Source of the DNA: Gemmatimonadaceae bacterium
Lineage (GTDB): Bacteria > Gemmatimonadota > Gemmatimonadetes > Gemmatimonadales > Gemmatimonadaceae
Length of the DNA stretch: 43,541 bases
Assembly: GCA_025449955.1 (NCBI GenBank)
Contig: JANWIK010000165.1
Span: forward strand, 1 to 43,541
Direction: 5' to 3'
The notes under the pieces were generated by a model. The model worked only from the letters and a program-made list of their open reading frames with translations. It searched no databases and was not told where the DNA came from. The position numbers and the translations under genes are program-made. Below, one piece after another: positions 32,172 to 40,719 of the stretch; the stretch's first letter is position 1; each line of letters opens with the position of its first letter.

Positions 32172-33322
32172 CAGGGCCTCGACTGATCGCCGTTAGTCGC
32201 GCTTTGGATCTGTACCTTGGTGCCGTCGGTAATGTTGAGTTGTCCGTCGGTCACTACCGTTAGGCCAGGGGTCAGACCTTTTTCTATGATCGACATGTCC
32301 CCGGCCACACGCTCGACTTGCACGGAGCGCTGCTCCGCAATTCCCTTGTCGTCGACGGTGAACACCGAGGTTCCGTTCTGGCTCTGCACGACCGCCGTGG
32401 TCGGGACGACGATGGCGCCTTTCTCGAGGTAGAGCTCGAGTGCCACGTTCACGAATTCGCCCGGCCACAGCACGCCATCCGGATTGGCAAATCGACCCTT
32501 CATCATGATGGTTCCCGTCGTCGTATCCACGGCGTTGTCGAGGAACGACAGCGTACCGCGTGTGGGCGCGCCAAGACCGCTCGCCGGTTGGGCCACGACG
32601 CTCAGCGTATCGCTCTGGTACTTGCGGATGGTCGGAAGGTGCACCGCCGATACCGCGAAGCGCGCCGTGATCGGCTTGATCTGGTTGATCACGACGAGCG
32701 GCGTGCCGGCGGCGTGCACCAGATTGCCTTGCTTGAGCAAAATCGCGCCGGCGCGGCCGGCGATCGGCGACCGGATCGTGGCGTACTCGAGATTGAGTTG
32801 GGCCGTCTCGATCGCAGCTTGATCGGCGCTCACCGTTGCCTGACCGGACAGCGCGTTCGCCTTCGCCTGATCGTACTGCTGCTGCGTGACGTAGTCTTTT
32901 TGCACCAGTTGGGCGAAGCGCTGTTCGTCCTGCAACGCCGTCGTCAGCTGCGCGCTGTCTTTGGCGAGGCCGGCGCGCGCCTGCGCGAGCGCCGCTTCGA
33001 ACGGACGCGGATCGATCTGAAACAGCACCTGCCCCTGCTTGACGTCGTCGCCTTCCTTGAAGTCGATGCGGGTGAGAATACCGCCGACCTGCGCCGACAC
33101 CGACACGGTCTGCAACGGCTCGATGGTGCCAGTCGCATCGATTTCGTACGGGACGTCGCGCTGTTCGACGTGCGCCACCGACACCGGCACCGTTGTCGAC
33201 TTGGCCTTCTTCGGATCCTTGCACGCGACGACCACGAGCAGGACGCTCGCGGCGGCGATGACCTTCCGCCGCCGCGTCGCCACCAACCGACGAGGTGCAC
33301 GAACGACTGCGATATCGATCAT
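32171..33322 (-). CDS. RND efflux periplasmic adaptor (HlyD/AcrA-like membrane-fusion lipoprotein)
   Basis: The protein has 383 residues. ATG 33322 overlaps the stop of the outer-membrane gene as ATGA; the frame is open upstream but only as antisense-type Arg-rich sequence. The N-terminus has a lipoprotein signal (AAASVLLVVVAC). Barrel-sandwich halves (VSVSAQVGGILTRIDFKEGD and ATIRSPIAGRAGAILLKQGN) flank a hairpin coiled coil (about 110-175: FAQLVQKDYVTQQQYDQAKA). The beta-barrel and membrane-proximal domains follow (PGEFVNVALELYLEKGAIVV). It links the RND transporter to the TolC-like channel. Middle gene of the pump operon; it ends in TGATG with the RND start, so all three proteins are translationally coupled. 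Confidence 0.94.
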   Translation of the reverse strand: MIDIAVVRAPRRLVATRRRKVIAAASVLLVVVACKDPKKAKSTTVPVSVAHVEQRDVPYEIDATGTIEPLQTVSVSAQVGGILTRIDFKEGDDVKQGQVLFQIDPRPFEAALAQARAGLAKDSAQLTTALQDEQRFAQLVQKDYVTQQQYDQAKANALSGQATVSADQAAIETAQLNLEYATIRSPIAGRAGAILLKQGNLVHAAGTPLVVINQIKPITARFAVSAVHLPTIRKYQSDTLSVVAQPASGLGAPTRGTLSFLDNAVDTTTGTIMMKGRFANPDGVLWPGEFVNVALELYLEKGAIVVPTTAVVQSQNGTSVFTVDDKGIAEQRSVQVERVAGDMSIIEKGLTPGLTVVTDGQLNITDGTKVQIQSATNGDQSRP

Positions 33323-34818
33323 TGTGGGGGCTTCGATTGTGTAGTGTCGGGCGTGAGATGAATGGGGCTGTGGCCGTGCACGTCGAGGATACCCGCGTCG
33401 TGCGCCAACTGCACCAACGACGTTTCCCACGTCCATCGTGCTTGCACCTGCTGCGCGCGCGCGCTGGCTAACGCCGCCTGCGCGGTGAGCAGGTCGAGCA
33501 CGCTGCCGACGCCTTGCTTGTAGCGGCCCAACGCGACGTCTTCCGATTCCTGGGCACTGGCCAGCAGATCGTCGGCCGAGCTCACGCGTTTGGTTGCGGT
33601 CTGCAGCGTCTGATACGAACTGAATACGTCGAAGATCACTTGCTGACGCGTCTGGTCGAGTCGCGCGCCGGCGGCGTCGGCTTCGGCCTCTGCGCCGAGC
33701 TGGTTGTACTCGCGGCTGAACCCGTCGAAGATCGGAATGCTCAGCGCGAGCGACAAAGTGTAGCTGTTCGCGCCGGTCGTGAGCGCCTTGGAATACGTGC
33801 GCCCGCCGGTTCCGGTGACGTTGAGCGACGGCAAGCGCGTCGCCTTGACGACGCTGATGTTCGCCTTGGCCTGCTCGTAGTCCGCTTCGGCCGCCTCGAG
33901 GTCGGGACGCGCGCGCAGCGCCATCGCGATGAGCGTGTCCACGCTGTCGGCGATTACCGGCACGGTGGCCGGCACGTTAGGCGCTTGCAGGTCGTACGGC
34001 ACGTTGGCCGGCAAGCCTAACGCAAGCGCGAGCGTCCCGCGGGTGGTCGCCAGGTTGCCCTGCGTGGTTTCCAGGTCGAGCTCGGCCTGCGACACCGCGG
34101 TCTTCGCTTGCAGCTGGTCGGCAATGGTCGCGAGGCCCACTTTGTGCCGCTCGTTCGCTGCCTCGAGATTCGCCTGGGCGTCCTTGAGCGTGCTTTCCTG
34201 CGCCAGGAGCAGCGCCTTCGCTGCCATGTAATTGAAGTACGCGCTCTCGGCCTGGAGCACCGTGTTCTGAATGGTCAGGTTGTGCGTGAAATCCGCCGAG
34301 AAGAGCGCTTGCTTGGCCGCCTCGACGCTTCCCGACCGGCCGCCGAAATCGAACAGCAGATACGAGAGCGTGATACTCGGCTCCAGCGTCTGCTGGGTCA
34401 CGGCCGCGCGCCCCTGCGTGGCGGTCGTCTTGATCGCTGTTCCCGTGACGTCGCCGTCGATCGTCGGCAAATAATCGCCGCGCTTTGATCCGTACGCCGC
34501 CGCGGCCGCGCGTGCATTCTCCCACGAGATGCGCGTGGCCGGATTGTTGCGCAGCGCGAGATCGACGATGTCGGTGAGCGTGAGCGATTGCAGACGCTGC
34601 TCGATATCTGATGGAACGGCGACGTTCGTCTGCGCGGTGATGGCGCTGTCCTGCTTCATGTGCGCGGGCGGCGTCCACGTCTGCGACGCGGACGGTGCGG
34701 CGCCGGACACGCCGTCGACGGACGGCGTGTGCACGCAGGAGGCGACGACGAAACACGCGCCGACAGCGGCGGCGCAGGCAAGCGCGCGCTGCCGGGCGAC
34801 TTTTGGTGAAGGATTCAC
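33319..34818 (-). CDS. TolC-family outer-membrane efflux lipoprotein
   Basis: The protein has 499 residues. The lipoprotein signal ends in VVASC (around residue 28). Two copies of the OEP repeat are visible, each with long helices: LTLTDIVDLALRNNPATRIS... and VDTLIAMALRARPDLEAAEA..., and the conserved GLGSVLDLL-type turn appears as KQGVGSVLDLLTAQAAL. It forms the trimeric exit duct of the tripartite pump. The start at GTG 34818 gives the full signal. It is the first gene of the operon and shares the 87-base interval downstream of the HD-GYP gene. Confidence 0.93.
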   Translation of the reverse strand: MNPSPKVARQRALACAAAVGACFVVASCVHTPSVDGVSGAAPSASQTWTPPAHMKQDSAITAQTNVAVPSDIEQRLQSLTLTDIVDLALRNNPATRISWENARAAAAAYGSKRGDYLPTIDGDVTGTAIKTTATQGRAAVTQQTLEPSITLSYLLFDFGGRSGSVEAAKQALFSADFTHNLTIQNTVLQAESAYFNYMAAKALLLAQESTLKDAQANLEAANERHKVGLATIADQLQAKTAVSQAELDLETTQGNLATTRGTLALALGLPANVPYDLQAPNVPATVPVIADSVDTLIAMALRARPDLEAAEADYEQAKANISVVKATRLPSLNVTGTGGRTYSKALTTGANSYTLSLALSIPIFDGFSREYNQLGAEAEADAAGARLDQTRQQVIFDVFSSYQTLQTATKRVSSADDLLASAQESEDVALGRYKQGVGSVLDLLTAQAALASARAQQVQARWTWETSLVQLAHDAGILDVHGHSPIHLTPDTTQSKPPQ

Positions 34819-34898
34819 AACAGAAACTACGTACAGCGGTACTCCCGTGTTGGTAACATGCGGGAGCGGCCGGCTATTGTTGAGGTCGCTTGGGCCGG

Positions 34899-34915
34899 GC
34901 CCGCCTTAGGCGGGC
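34899..34915 (-). terminator. Hairpin whose loop is the HD-GYP stop codon
   Basis: GCCCGCC (34899-34905) and GGCGGGC (34909-34915) are perfect complements around TTA. On the minus strand that loop is TAA, the stop codon of the HD-GYP gene (34906-34908). It is likely a terminator before the efflux operon; no T-run follows. Confidence 0.6.
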
Positions 34916-36033
34916 GTGTCGTCAATGAAGACGAGTGTCTTGCGGCGCAACACGACGCGCCGCAGCACGTCGTACACCGTGGGATCCAGGAGTTGCCCGA
35001 CGCTTTTCGCGAGATAGTCGACCGTTTCGCGCGGCGACATCGGGTCGCGGTAGGCGCGCCGTGACGTGAGCGCGTCGAACGTGTCGGCTGCGCACAGGAT
35101 CCGACCGCCGAGTGATATGGCGCTGCCCGCGAGACCGCGAGGATACCCGCTGCCGTCAACGTGCTCGTGGTGATCGTGAATGTAGTCGAGCACGACGCCG
35201 AGGTGCTGGAGCGGCGCGAGGATCTCCATGCCGATGCGCACGTGGTCCTTCACGTGCGCGAATTCCTCCGGTGTCAGCTTGCCGGGCTTGTTCAACACTT
35301 CCTCTCGAATTCCGATCTTGCCGACATCGTGCAGATGGCCCGCCATCCGAACGGCCTCGACCGTGTCCGCGTCGAGCGACATGCCATCCGCGATCGACGA
35401 CGCGAGCTCGGCGACCCGCTGCGAGTGTCCGCGCAGGTAGATGCTCTTGGCTTCCATCGCGTTGATGAGCGTTTCGGCCACGCTCACCGTCAGCGAGCGC
35501 AGTGCCGCTTGCTCGTGTTCGAGCTCGCGTGTCCGAACGGCCACTTCATCGCGAATGAGATGCTCGACCCGCCGTTGCTCCAGGACTAACGTGCGCTTGT
35601 GCAGCGCGCGCTCGAGCGCACCTTCGAGCTGATTCAGCTCGACCGGTTTCACGAGGTAGTCGAACGCGCCGCCCGCCAGCGCCTCTGTTGCGGTGACCGC
35701 ATCGTTGACGGCGGTGAGCATCACGACCGCGAGGTCCGGATCGTCGGCCAGCGCTTGGTGCAGCACATCGAGCCCCGTCATGCCGGGCATGCGGACATCG
35801 CACAGCATCACCGTGAAGCGCTCGCGGCCGAGCAACCGGAGCGCCGCTTGACCGGATGCGGCGTTCTCCACGTCGAAACCGCGCGAGCTCAGAAAGCGGC
35901 TGAGCGCCGTGCGAATGGAATCCTCGTCGTCCACCACCAGGAGGCGTTTGGGAAGCACCGGCACATCATCGGTGCCGTCCGCGGCTTCGGTGCTCTCCGG
36001 GACGATGGACAATGCCGACGCGAAGCGCATCAC
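34906..36033 (-). CDS. Response regulator with HD-GYP output domain (c-di-GMP phosphodiesterase)
   Basis: The protein has 375 residues. The receiver domain (30-145) has VVDDEDSIR, the phospho-acceptor D79 in LCDVRMPGMTG, and K129 in DYLVKPVEL. A coiled linker follows. The HD-GYP domain has H235-D236 in HLHDVGKIGI, HHE (288-290) and DGSGYP (293-298), all the metal and c-di-GMP residues. Active HD-GYP enzymes break down c-di-GMP to pGpG/GMP, usually favouring motility over biofilm. No diguanylate cyclase or cognate kinase is adjacent. It lies upstream of the efflux operon but a hairpin separates them. GTG 36033 or ATG 36030 may start it. Confidence 0.93.
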   Translation of the reverse strand: MMRFASALSIVPESTEAADGTDDVPVLPKRLLVVDDEDSIRTALSRFLSSRGFDVENAASGQAALRLLGRERFTVMLCDVRMPGMTGLDVLHQALADDPDLAVVMLTAVNDAVTATEALAGGAFDYLVKPVELNQLEGALERALHKRTLVLEQRRVEHLIRDEVAVRTRELEHEQAALRSLTVSVAETLINAMEAKSIYLRGHSQRVAELASSIADGMSLDADTVEAVRMAGHLHDVGKIGIREEVLNKPGKLTPEEFAHVKDHVRIGMEILAPLQHLGVVLDYIHDHHEHVDGSGYPRGLAGSAISLGGRILCAADTFDALTSRRAYRDPMSPRETVDYLAKSVGQLLDPTVYDVLRRVVLRRKTLVFIDDTPA

Positions 36034-36237
36034 GCCAACGACCGGAGGTCGGAGGCGGTGATGTGGTCCCGATTCGCTGCGAAGTTAGGCATCGGCAACG
36101 GTGGACGCGTGGGCGGGGCGAAACGGCGAGGGCTGGCGGCGCCGGCCGTCACGGCTCGAAGGAAAAACGATGGGGCCGCAAGGTGGAGACGATCTGTTTC
36201 GAAGGCGAGCAACCCTGATCGATGCATTAGCGAACTC

Positions 36238-37077
36238 TCACTCGTCCACGAACTCCACTGCGACCTCGCGATCGATCACGCCCGCCTGCACGCCGCGCGC
36301 CAACAGCTCGCGTACGGCGCGTCTTCCCGCTTCGCCGTAGTCGAGCGTCCAGTCGTTCACGTACATGCCGACGAACGTGTCGGCGCGCTGGCGGTCCAGT
36401 CCGCGCGCGTATCGCATCGCGTGATCGAGCGCGCCCGCGCGATGTTGGAGGCCGTACGCGATGCTCGCCCGCAGGTCGTGCGAGATGCGCTGTGTGAGCG
36501 CCGGGCCCAGGTCCTTGCGCACCACGTTCCCGCCTAACGGAAGCGGCAGGCCCGTCTCGCCGTACCACCATTCGCCGAGGTCGACGATGAGGTGCAGGCC
36601 GCGATCGCCGAACGTGAGCTGGCCTTCGTGGATCAAGAGACCCGCATCCACCTTGCCATCGACGACCGCGTCTTCGATCTCATCGAAGCGCGTAAAGACG
36701 GGCTCGAAGTCCTTCTCGTAGAGGCGGAGCGCGAGATACGCGCTCGTGAGCGGCCCGGGGATGGCGATGCGCAGGCCGCGCACCTGCTCGCGCGTGAGCG
36801 GCGTGCGCGCGACGAGACGCGGACCGTAGCGGTCGCCCATCGACGCGCCATGGGGCAGCAGCGCGTACCGGTCGGCGATGTGCGCGTACGCGTGAATCGA
36901 AACCGCGGTCACCTCGAGCTCGGCGCGCAGCGCGCGCTGGTTGAGCGTTTCGATGTCCTGCAGCTCGTGCACGTAGCGCACATCGCCGGTGTCGATCTTT
37001 CCCGCGGCGAGCGCGTAGAACATGAACGCGTCGTCGGAATCGGGGCTGTGGGCGACATGAATGGTGCGGACAGGCAT
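36238..37077 (-). CDS. mqnD: 1,4-dihydroxy-6-naphthoate synthase, futalosine menaquinone pathway
   Basis: The protein has 279 residues, family length. It begins with the typical VAHSPDSDDAFMFYALAAGK. The core matches MqnD: ELQDIETLNQRA, VTAVSIHAYAHI, YALLPHGASMGDRYGP, LTSAYLALRLY and GLLIHEGQLTF, followed by DLGEWWYGETGLPLPLGGN, a periplasmic-binding-protein-like fold. The enzyme cuts cyclic de-hypoxanthine futalosine to 1,4-dihydroxy-6-naphthoate, so the organism makes menaquinone by the futalosine route and not by the Men pathway. No other mqn gene is in view. It follows the zinc-ribbon protein gene by 48 bases on the same strand. Confidence 0.93.
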   Translation of the reverse strand: MPVRTIHVAHSPDSDDAFMFYALAAGKIDTGDVRYVHELQDIETLNQRALRAELEVTAVSIHAYAHIADRYALLPHGASMGDRYGPRLVARTPLTREQVRGLRIAIPGPLTSAYLALRLYEKDFEPVFTRFDEIEDAVVDGKVDAGLLIHEGQLTFGDRGLHLIVDLGEWWYGETGLPLPLGGNVVRKDLGPALTQRISHDLRASIAYGLQHRAGALDHAMRYARGLDRQRADTFVGMYVNDWTLDYGEAGRRAVRELLARGVQAGVIDREVAVEFVDE

Positions 37078-37125
37078 GTGCGTCGGGTGCGGGTCGGTGA
37101 AAGGAATCGGGCGACGTGCCTAACG

Positions 37126-37947
37126 TCAGCGCACGGACTTTCTGGCTTGATCGATGGCGGCCGCGATCTCGGTCTGATGGCGTTGATATTCGGGGCGATT
37201 CCGGGCCAGCTCCGCCGCCTGCGCCGCGACTAACCGGTGCTGCATCCGTTGGGCGGTGGCCGAGTCGCCGGCGTCACGCGCCGTGGAGATGGCGAGAATG
37301 AGCCCCAGAAGGTGCGTGGAGTCTTGCGCCAGAATCGTATCCGCCTGTGCCTGCGCCACCGGCGCGGCCCCGGCCACTTCGGCGATGCGGCCCATGTCGT
37401 AACGCGAGTCGGCGTCCTGCTGCGGCAGCATCAGGTACGCCGAGATGCCCATCTGCGCGAAGAACGCGGCGCTGTCCTTTTTGCCCTCGGAGTCGAGGCG
37501 CATGATCCGATCGTACAGGCGATCGGCGCGCTCGCGCGGCGACATCGATGAGATGTCCGGCCCGCGCACCGGCGCCGGACCGCTGCCATCGTCCGGCGGG
37601 GCAGCGCCGGCCTCCTGCGCTTGGGGCGCCGGCGCGGGTTGTCTGCCAAAGTGCTGGCCGGCGACGAGCGCAATGAGCGCCAGCAGCGCGATACCCGCGA
37701 CTGCCCACGGGAGCGCGGCGTTGAATCCACCGTGCTCGGCGGGCTGAGTTGGCTGCTCGGCGGGCATGGCGGCGCCGGCCGCAGTCCCGCAGCGATGGCA
37801 AAACTTGGCGCCGGGAGTAAGCGGCGCGCGACAGGTAGCGCAAAGCGCGCCGGCGAGCGGCGCGCCGCAGCTGGCGCAAAACCGGCCGGTCGCGGGAGCG
37901 GCACAGCTCGGGCAGGTGACTTGATCAGTCGTCGGGGTTGTCGGCAT
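37126..37947 (-). CDS. Double-zinc-ribbon membrane protein
   Basis: The protein has 273 residues. The N-terminal 60 residues hold four CxxC knuckles (CPSC, CASC, CATC, CHRC), i.e. two zinc ribbons. A Pro-rich linker leads to one membrane helix (ALPWAVAGIALLALIALVAG). The C-terminal half is a soluble helical region with SPRERADRLYDRIMRLDSEG, like TPR-type helices, projecting to the other side of the membrane. This design is common in bacterial zinc-ribbon proteins of unknown role. It may be co-transcribed with mqnD. Confidence 0.8.
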   Translation of the reverse strand: MPTTPTTDQVTCPSCAAPATGRFCASCGAPLAGALCATCRAPLTPGAKFCHRCGTAAGAAMPAEQPTQPAEHGGFNAALPWAVAGIALLALIALVAGQHFGRQPAPAPQAQEAGAAPPDDGSGPAPVRGPDISSMSPRERADRLYDRIMRLDSEGKKDSAAFFAQMGISAYLMLPQQDADSRYDMGRIAEVAGAAPVAQAQADTILAQDSTHLLGLILAISTARDAGDSATAQRMQHRLVAAQAAELARNRPEYQRHQTEIAAAIDQARKSVR

Positions 37948-38110
37948 CGAAGCGTCGAATCAGCGGTTCGACCGGAATGTAGCCGCGCCCAGGGCACCTT
38001 GGCACTGCGCTGACGAACCTTGCACCGCCCCCGTAGGTCCCCCGACATTCATGGCTCGTGGCGGCGCTCCATCCGGGCGATCCGCCTGCTCCACGACCAG
38101 AGGACGTGAC

Positions 38111-39475
38111 GTGCCGACGAAGAATCGATCGATCGTTCCCGATACGGCAGGCGCCACCAAGAAGGACATCCTCGAGCTGACGCGCGCGCACGACGTGCGT
38201 TTTCTGCGCCTGCAGTTCACGGACATCCTCGGCGTCAACAAGAATGTCGAGGTGCCGGCGTCGCAGTTCGACAAGGCGCTCGACGCGAACATCATGTTCG
38301 ACGGTTCATCGATCGAGGGGTTCGTGCGCATCGAAGAGTCGGACATGCTGCTCGCCCCGGATCTGAGCACGTTCCGCGTGTTCCCCTGGGGCGACGAACA
38401 CAATCGTGTGGCGCGTCTCATCTGCGACATCACGCTGCCTAACGGAACGCCGTTCGCGGGCGATCCGCGCGCGGTGCTCAAGAAGCAGATCGAGCGCGCG
38501 CGCACGATGGGCTACACGATGAACGCCGGCATGGAAGCCGAGTTTTTCATGTTCAAGCAGCCGACCGTCGGCGGTCCGACCACGGAGACGCACGATGTCG
38601 GCGGCTACTTCGATCTCGCCCCCGTGGACCTCGGCGAAGATGCGCGGCGCATGATCGTGGACTTGCTGGAGCAGATGGGATTCGAGGTGGAAGCCGCCCA
38701 CCACGAAGTGGCGCACGGACAGCACGAGATCGATTTCCGCTATGCCGACGCGCTCACGACCGCGGACAACATCGCCACGTTCCGGTTCGTGGTGAAGTAC
38801 GTGGCACATCAAGTGGGGTTGGTCGCGTCGTTCATGCCCAAGCCGATCTTCGGACAGAACGGCAGCGGAATGCACACGCACCAATCCTTGTTCAAGGGGA
38901 GCGAGAACGCGTTCTGGGACAAGGCCGCGCAGTGGGAGCTGAGCCAGGTCGCGCTGCACTACATCGGCGGACTGCTGCAGCATGCGCGCGGCTTCAGCGC
39001 GATCACCAATCCGTTAGTCAATTCGTACAAGCGGCTCGTGCCCGGCTACGAAGCGCCGGTGAACGTGGCGTGGTCCATGCGCAACCGCTCGCCGCTCATC
39101 CGGATCCCCGATCGTCGCGGTTCCGGCACGCGGGTGGAATTGCGGATGCCCGATCCGTCGGCGAACCCGTATCTCGCGTTGACGGTGATGCTGGCCGCCG
39201 GTCTCGATGGCATCGAGTCGGGCGCGGACTACCGCGAGCCGGTCGACGTCAACATCTGGGAGATGTCGTTCCGCGAGAAGCGGCGGCTGCGGATCGACGA
39301 CCTGCCGCACGATCTGAACGAGGCGTGCGACGAGCTGGAAAAGGACAAGGTGATCGCCGCTGCGTTAGGCACGCACATCACCGATCATTTTCTGGACGCC
39401 AAGCGGCAGGAGTGGCGCGAGTACATCACGCAGGTGAGCGCGTGGGAGCTCGAGCACTACCTCGAGAAGTACTGA
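38111..39475 (+). CDS. glnA: Type I glutamine synthetase
   Basis: The protein has 454 residues and makes glutamine from glutamate, ammonia and ATP. GTG 38111 was chosen because AGAGGA lies six bases upstream; the frame is open 60 bases further up without support. All signatures are visible: FTDILGVNKNVEVP, FDGSSIEGF, MEAEFFMF (metal site), EVAHGQHEIDFRYADAL, NGSGMHTHQSL, NRSPLIRIPDRRG (ATP/glutamate site), RVELRMPDPSANPYLAL. The adenylylation loop of GSI-beta enzymes (NLYDLP) is absent; the stretch reads VDVNIWEMSFREKRRLRI, as in the GSI-alpha type, so control by adenylylation is unlikely. Followed by a hairpin terminator. Confidence 0.97.
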   Translation: MPTKNRSIVPDTAGATKKDILELTRAHDVRFLRLQFTDILGVNKNVEVPASQFDKALDANIMFDGSSIEGFVRIEESDMLLAPDLSTFRVFPWGDEHNRVARLICDITLPNGTPFAGDPRAVLKKQIERARTMGYTMNAGMEAEFFMFKQPTVGGPTTETHDVGGYFDLAPVDLGEDARRMIVDLLEQMGFEVEAAHHEVAHGQHEIDFRYADALTTADNIATFRFVVKYVAHQVGLVASFMPKPIFGQNGSGMHTHQSLFKGSENAFWDKAAQWELSQVALHYIGGLLQHARGFSAITNPLVNSYKRLVPGYEAPVNVAWSMRNRSPLIRIPDRRGSGTRVELRMPDPSANPYLALTVMLAAGLDGIESGADYREPVDVNIWEMSFREKRRLRIDDLPHDLNEACDELEKDKVIAAALGTHITDHFLDAKRQEWREYITQVSAWELEHYLEKY

Positions 39476-39487
39476 TCCGAACGCGCA

Positions 39488-39520
39488 ATCCGGGCCGCCC
39501 CGCCTGGGGACGGCCCGGAT
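39488..39520 (+). terminator. Hairpin terminator after glnA
   Basis: ATCCGGGCCG (39488-39497) pairs perfectly with CGGCCCGGAT (39511-39520), with a further CCCC/GGGG pairing in the loop. It starts 12 bases after the glnA stop and also lies 13 bases before the end of the convergent TPR gene. No T-run. Confidence 0.72.
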
Positions 39521-39533
39521 CGTTGGCCTAACG

Positions 39534-40478
39534 CTACGGCCGCTTGACCGAATCCGGCGCCGGCTCGGTGACCGCCACCTTCCGCGTCGTCCGCCAGCCC
39601 TCGATCTGCTCGGCGAACGTGTCGCCGAGCGACGCGACCGTCACCGAATCGCTACCCGGCTGGTCGCTGTGCCCGTCGAGGCGCGCCAGGCTGACGCGGG
39701 CCTTGTCGTACGTCGAGTCGATGGTCAGCGCCGCCTGATACGCCTGGCTCGCGAGCGTCGTGTGCCCCGTGCGCTCGAGCGCCAGCCCGAGATTGTTCTC
39801 GAAGGTCGCGACGCTGTCGTTCAGCTGCACCGCGCGCGCCAACGGACCCAGCGCCTCGTCGAAGCGCCCCGCGCTCAACAACAGCAGGCCCATGTTGTTC
39901 ATCGACCAGGCGTCCTGGGGATCGAGCGACAGCGCGGTACGGTATGCGCCTAACGCATCGTCCAGGTGCCCGGCCCTGGCATCGACGCGGCCCAGCACCC
40001 GCCATGCGTCGACGGTGCTCGAGTCGATGGCCAGCGCGTCACCGACACGCGCGCGTGCATCGGCCACACGTCCCTGGTCGAGCAGCACACGGCTCGCGTT
40101 CACCAGACTCTTCACGTTCTTGGGATCGAGCTGGATCGCCGACTCGAACGCGGTGTCGGCACGATCGAGCTGGCCGCTCTTCCAGGCCGACAACCCGAGC
40201 ATGTAGAACCCCCACGCATTTTTCGGACGCCGCTTGGTATACGCATCGAACATGTCCGTCGCCGTCGCGTACTGACGCGCGCGGAACGCGGAGTCGGCGG
40301 TTTCGTACGACACGTTAGGCGGCACCGCGGGCAGGGTCGGCGTTTCCGGCGGGACCGGCGTGGGCGTCGCGGCGCTCACCGCCGCCGCTTTGGCCGGCGT
40401 GTGATCGGGTGAACCGCCGCACGCGGCGAAGGTGAGCGCGGATGCGGCGACAGCGAGGTGAATCCGAGGGCGAAGCAT
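39534..40478 (-). CDS. TPR-repeat lipoprotein, likely sigma-54-controlled
   Basis: The protein has 314 residues. ATG 40478 is set by CGGAGG six bases upstream; the open frame continues upstream but only as an Arg-rich extension. The signal ends in LTFAAC, so it is a lipoprotein. After a Pro-rich linker come about six tetratricopeptide repeats (ADSAFRARQYATATDMFDAY, AWGFYMLGLSAWKSGQLDRA, AWRVLGRVDARAGHLDDAL, AWSMNNMGLLLLSAGRFDEA and others), so it is a protein-binding scaffold of the envelope. A sigma-54-like promoter and two activator palindromes lie between it and the NtrC-like gene, which points to it as the direct target of that system. The PEP-CTERM/exosortase PrsT lipoprotein is a TPR protein in a similar context, but it is much longer. 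Confidence 0.85.
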   Translation of the reverse strand: MLRPRIHLAVAASALTFAACGGSPDHTPAKAAAVSAATPTPVPPETPTLPAVPPNVSYETADSAFRARQYATATDMFDAYTKRRPKNAWGFYMLGLSAWKSGQLDRADTAFESAIQLDPKNVKSLVNASRVLLDQGRVADARARVGDALAIDSSTVDAWRVLGRVDARAGHLDDALGAYRTALSLDPQDAWSMNNMGLLLLSAGRFDEALGPLARAVQLNDSVATFENNLGLALERTGHTTLASQAYQAALTIDSTYDKARVSLARLDGHSDQPGSDSVTVASLGDTFAEQIEGWRTTRKVAVTEPAPDSVKRP

Positions 40479-40546
40479 GATGGGCCTCCGTGAGTAAATC
40501 GGCGCTTGGGCGCCGAACCGAGGTGATGTCTCGGCCTCATGGAATG

Positions 40547-40560
40547 GCAAGCGCGCGGCC
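40547..40560 (-). promoter_or_regulatory. Sigma-54-type promoter of the TPR lipoprotein gene
   Basis: On the minus strand GG (40560-40559), ten bases, then GC (40548-40547) fits the -24/-12 GG-N10-GC rule; the -12 element reads TTGC, an exact match, while the -24 element GGGC is weaker than TGGCAC. It lies 69 bases before the ATG. The expected transcription start is near 40535. Confidence 0.5.
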
Positions 40561-40645
40561 CGGTCGCGGGCCGCGTCGCCGCCGTGACGGAACGTGGCCC
40601 CCGGCTTTCGGTTAGGCGACGATGTCCGGATGCCCGCCCATGCGC

Positions 40646-40665
40646 GTCGTGTCCGGGCGGACACG
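40646..40665. promoter_or_regulatory. Palindrome 1, putative NtrC-type activator site
   Basis: TCGTGTCC-GGGC-GGACACGA has perfect 8-base arms. Its centre lies about 120 bases upstream of the inferred sigma-54 start. It shares its core GTGTCC-N4-GGACAC with palindrome 2. Confidence 0.7.
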
Positions 40666-40680
40666 AGAAAGGCACCGTCA

Positions 40681-40698
40681 CCGTGTCCGACTGGACAC
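40681..40698. promoter_or_regulatory. Palindrome 2, putative NtrC-type activator site
   Basis: CGTGTCC-GACT-GGACACG has perfect 7-base arms. It is centred 34 bases from palindrome 1 (about three helical turns) and 154 bases upstream of the inferred start. It is 22 bases after the NtrC-like stop codon. A further TGTCC half-site lies at 40622-40626. Confidence 0.7.
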
Positions 40699-40719
40699 GC
40701 GCCCGCCTGGCGACCGGCG

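Noticed and set aside
29001-33361. Long plus-strand open frames opposite the efflux operon (up to 519 codons)
   Set aside because: Their composition is Arg/His/Asp-rich and they mirror the RND and adaptor genes, whose motifs are unambiguous.
36030-36227. A 65-codon minus frame in the gap between HD-GYP and mqnD
   Set aside because: It has Arg/Pro-rich composition, no ribosome site and no motif; treated as intergenic.
37948-38110. Possible sigma-54 promoter before glnA (TGGCAC near 38000)
   Set aside because: TGGCAC is present, but the nearest TTGC is 19 instead of 10 bases from the GG, so the spacing rule fails.
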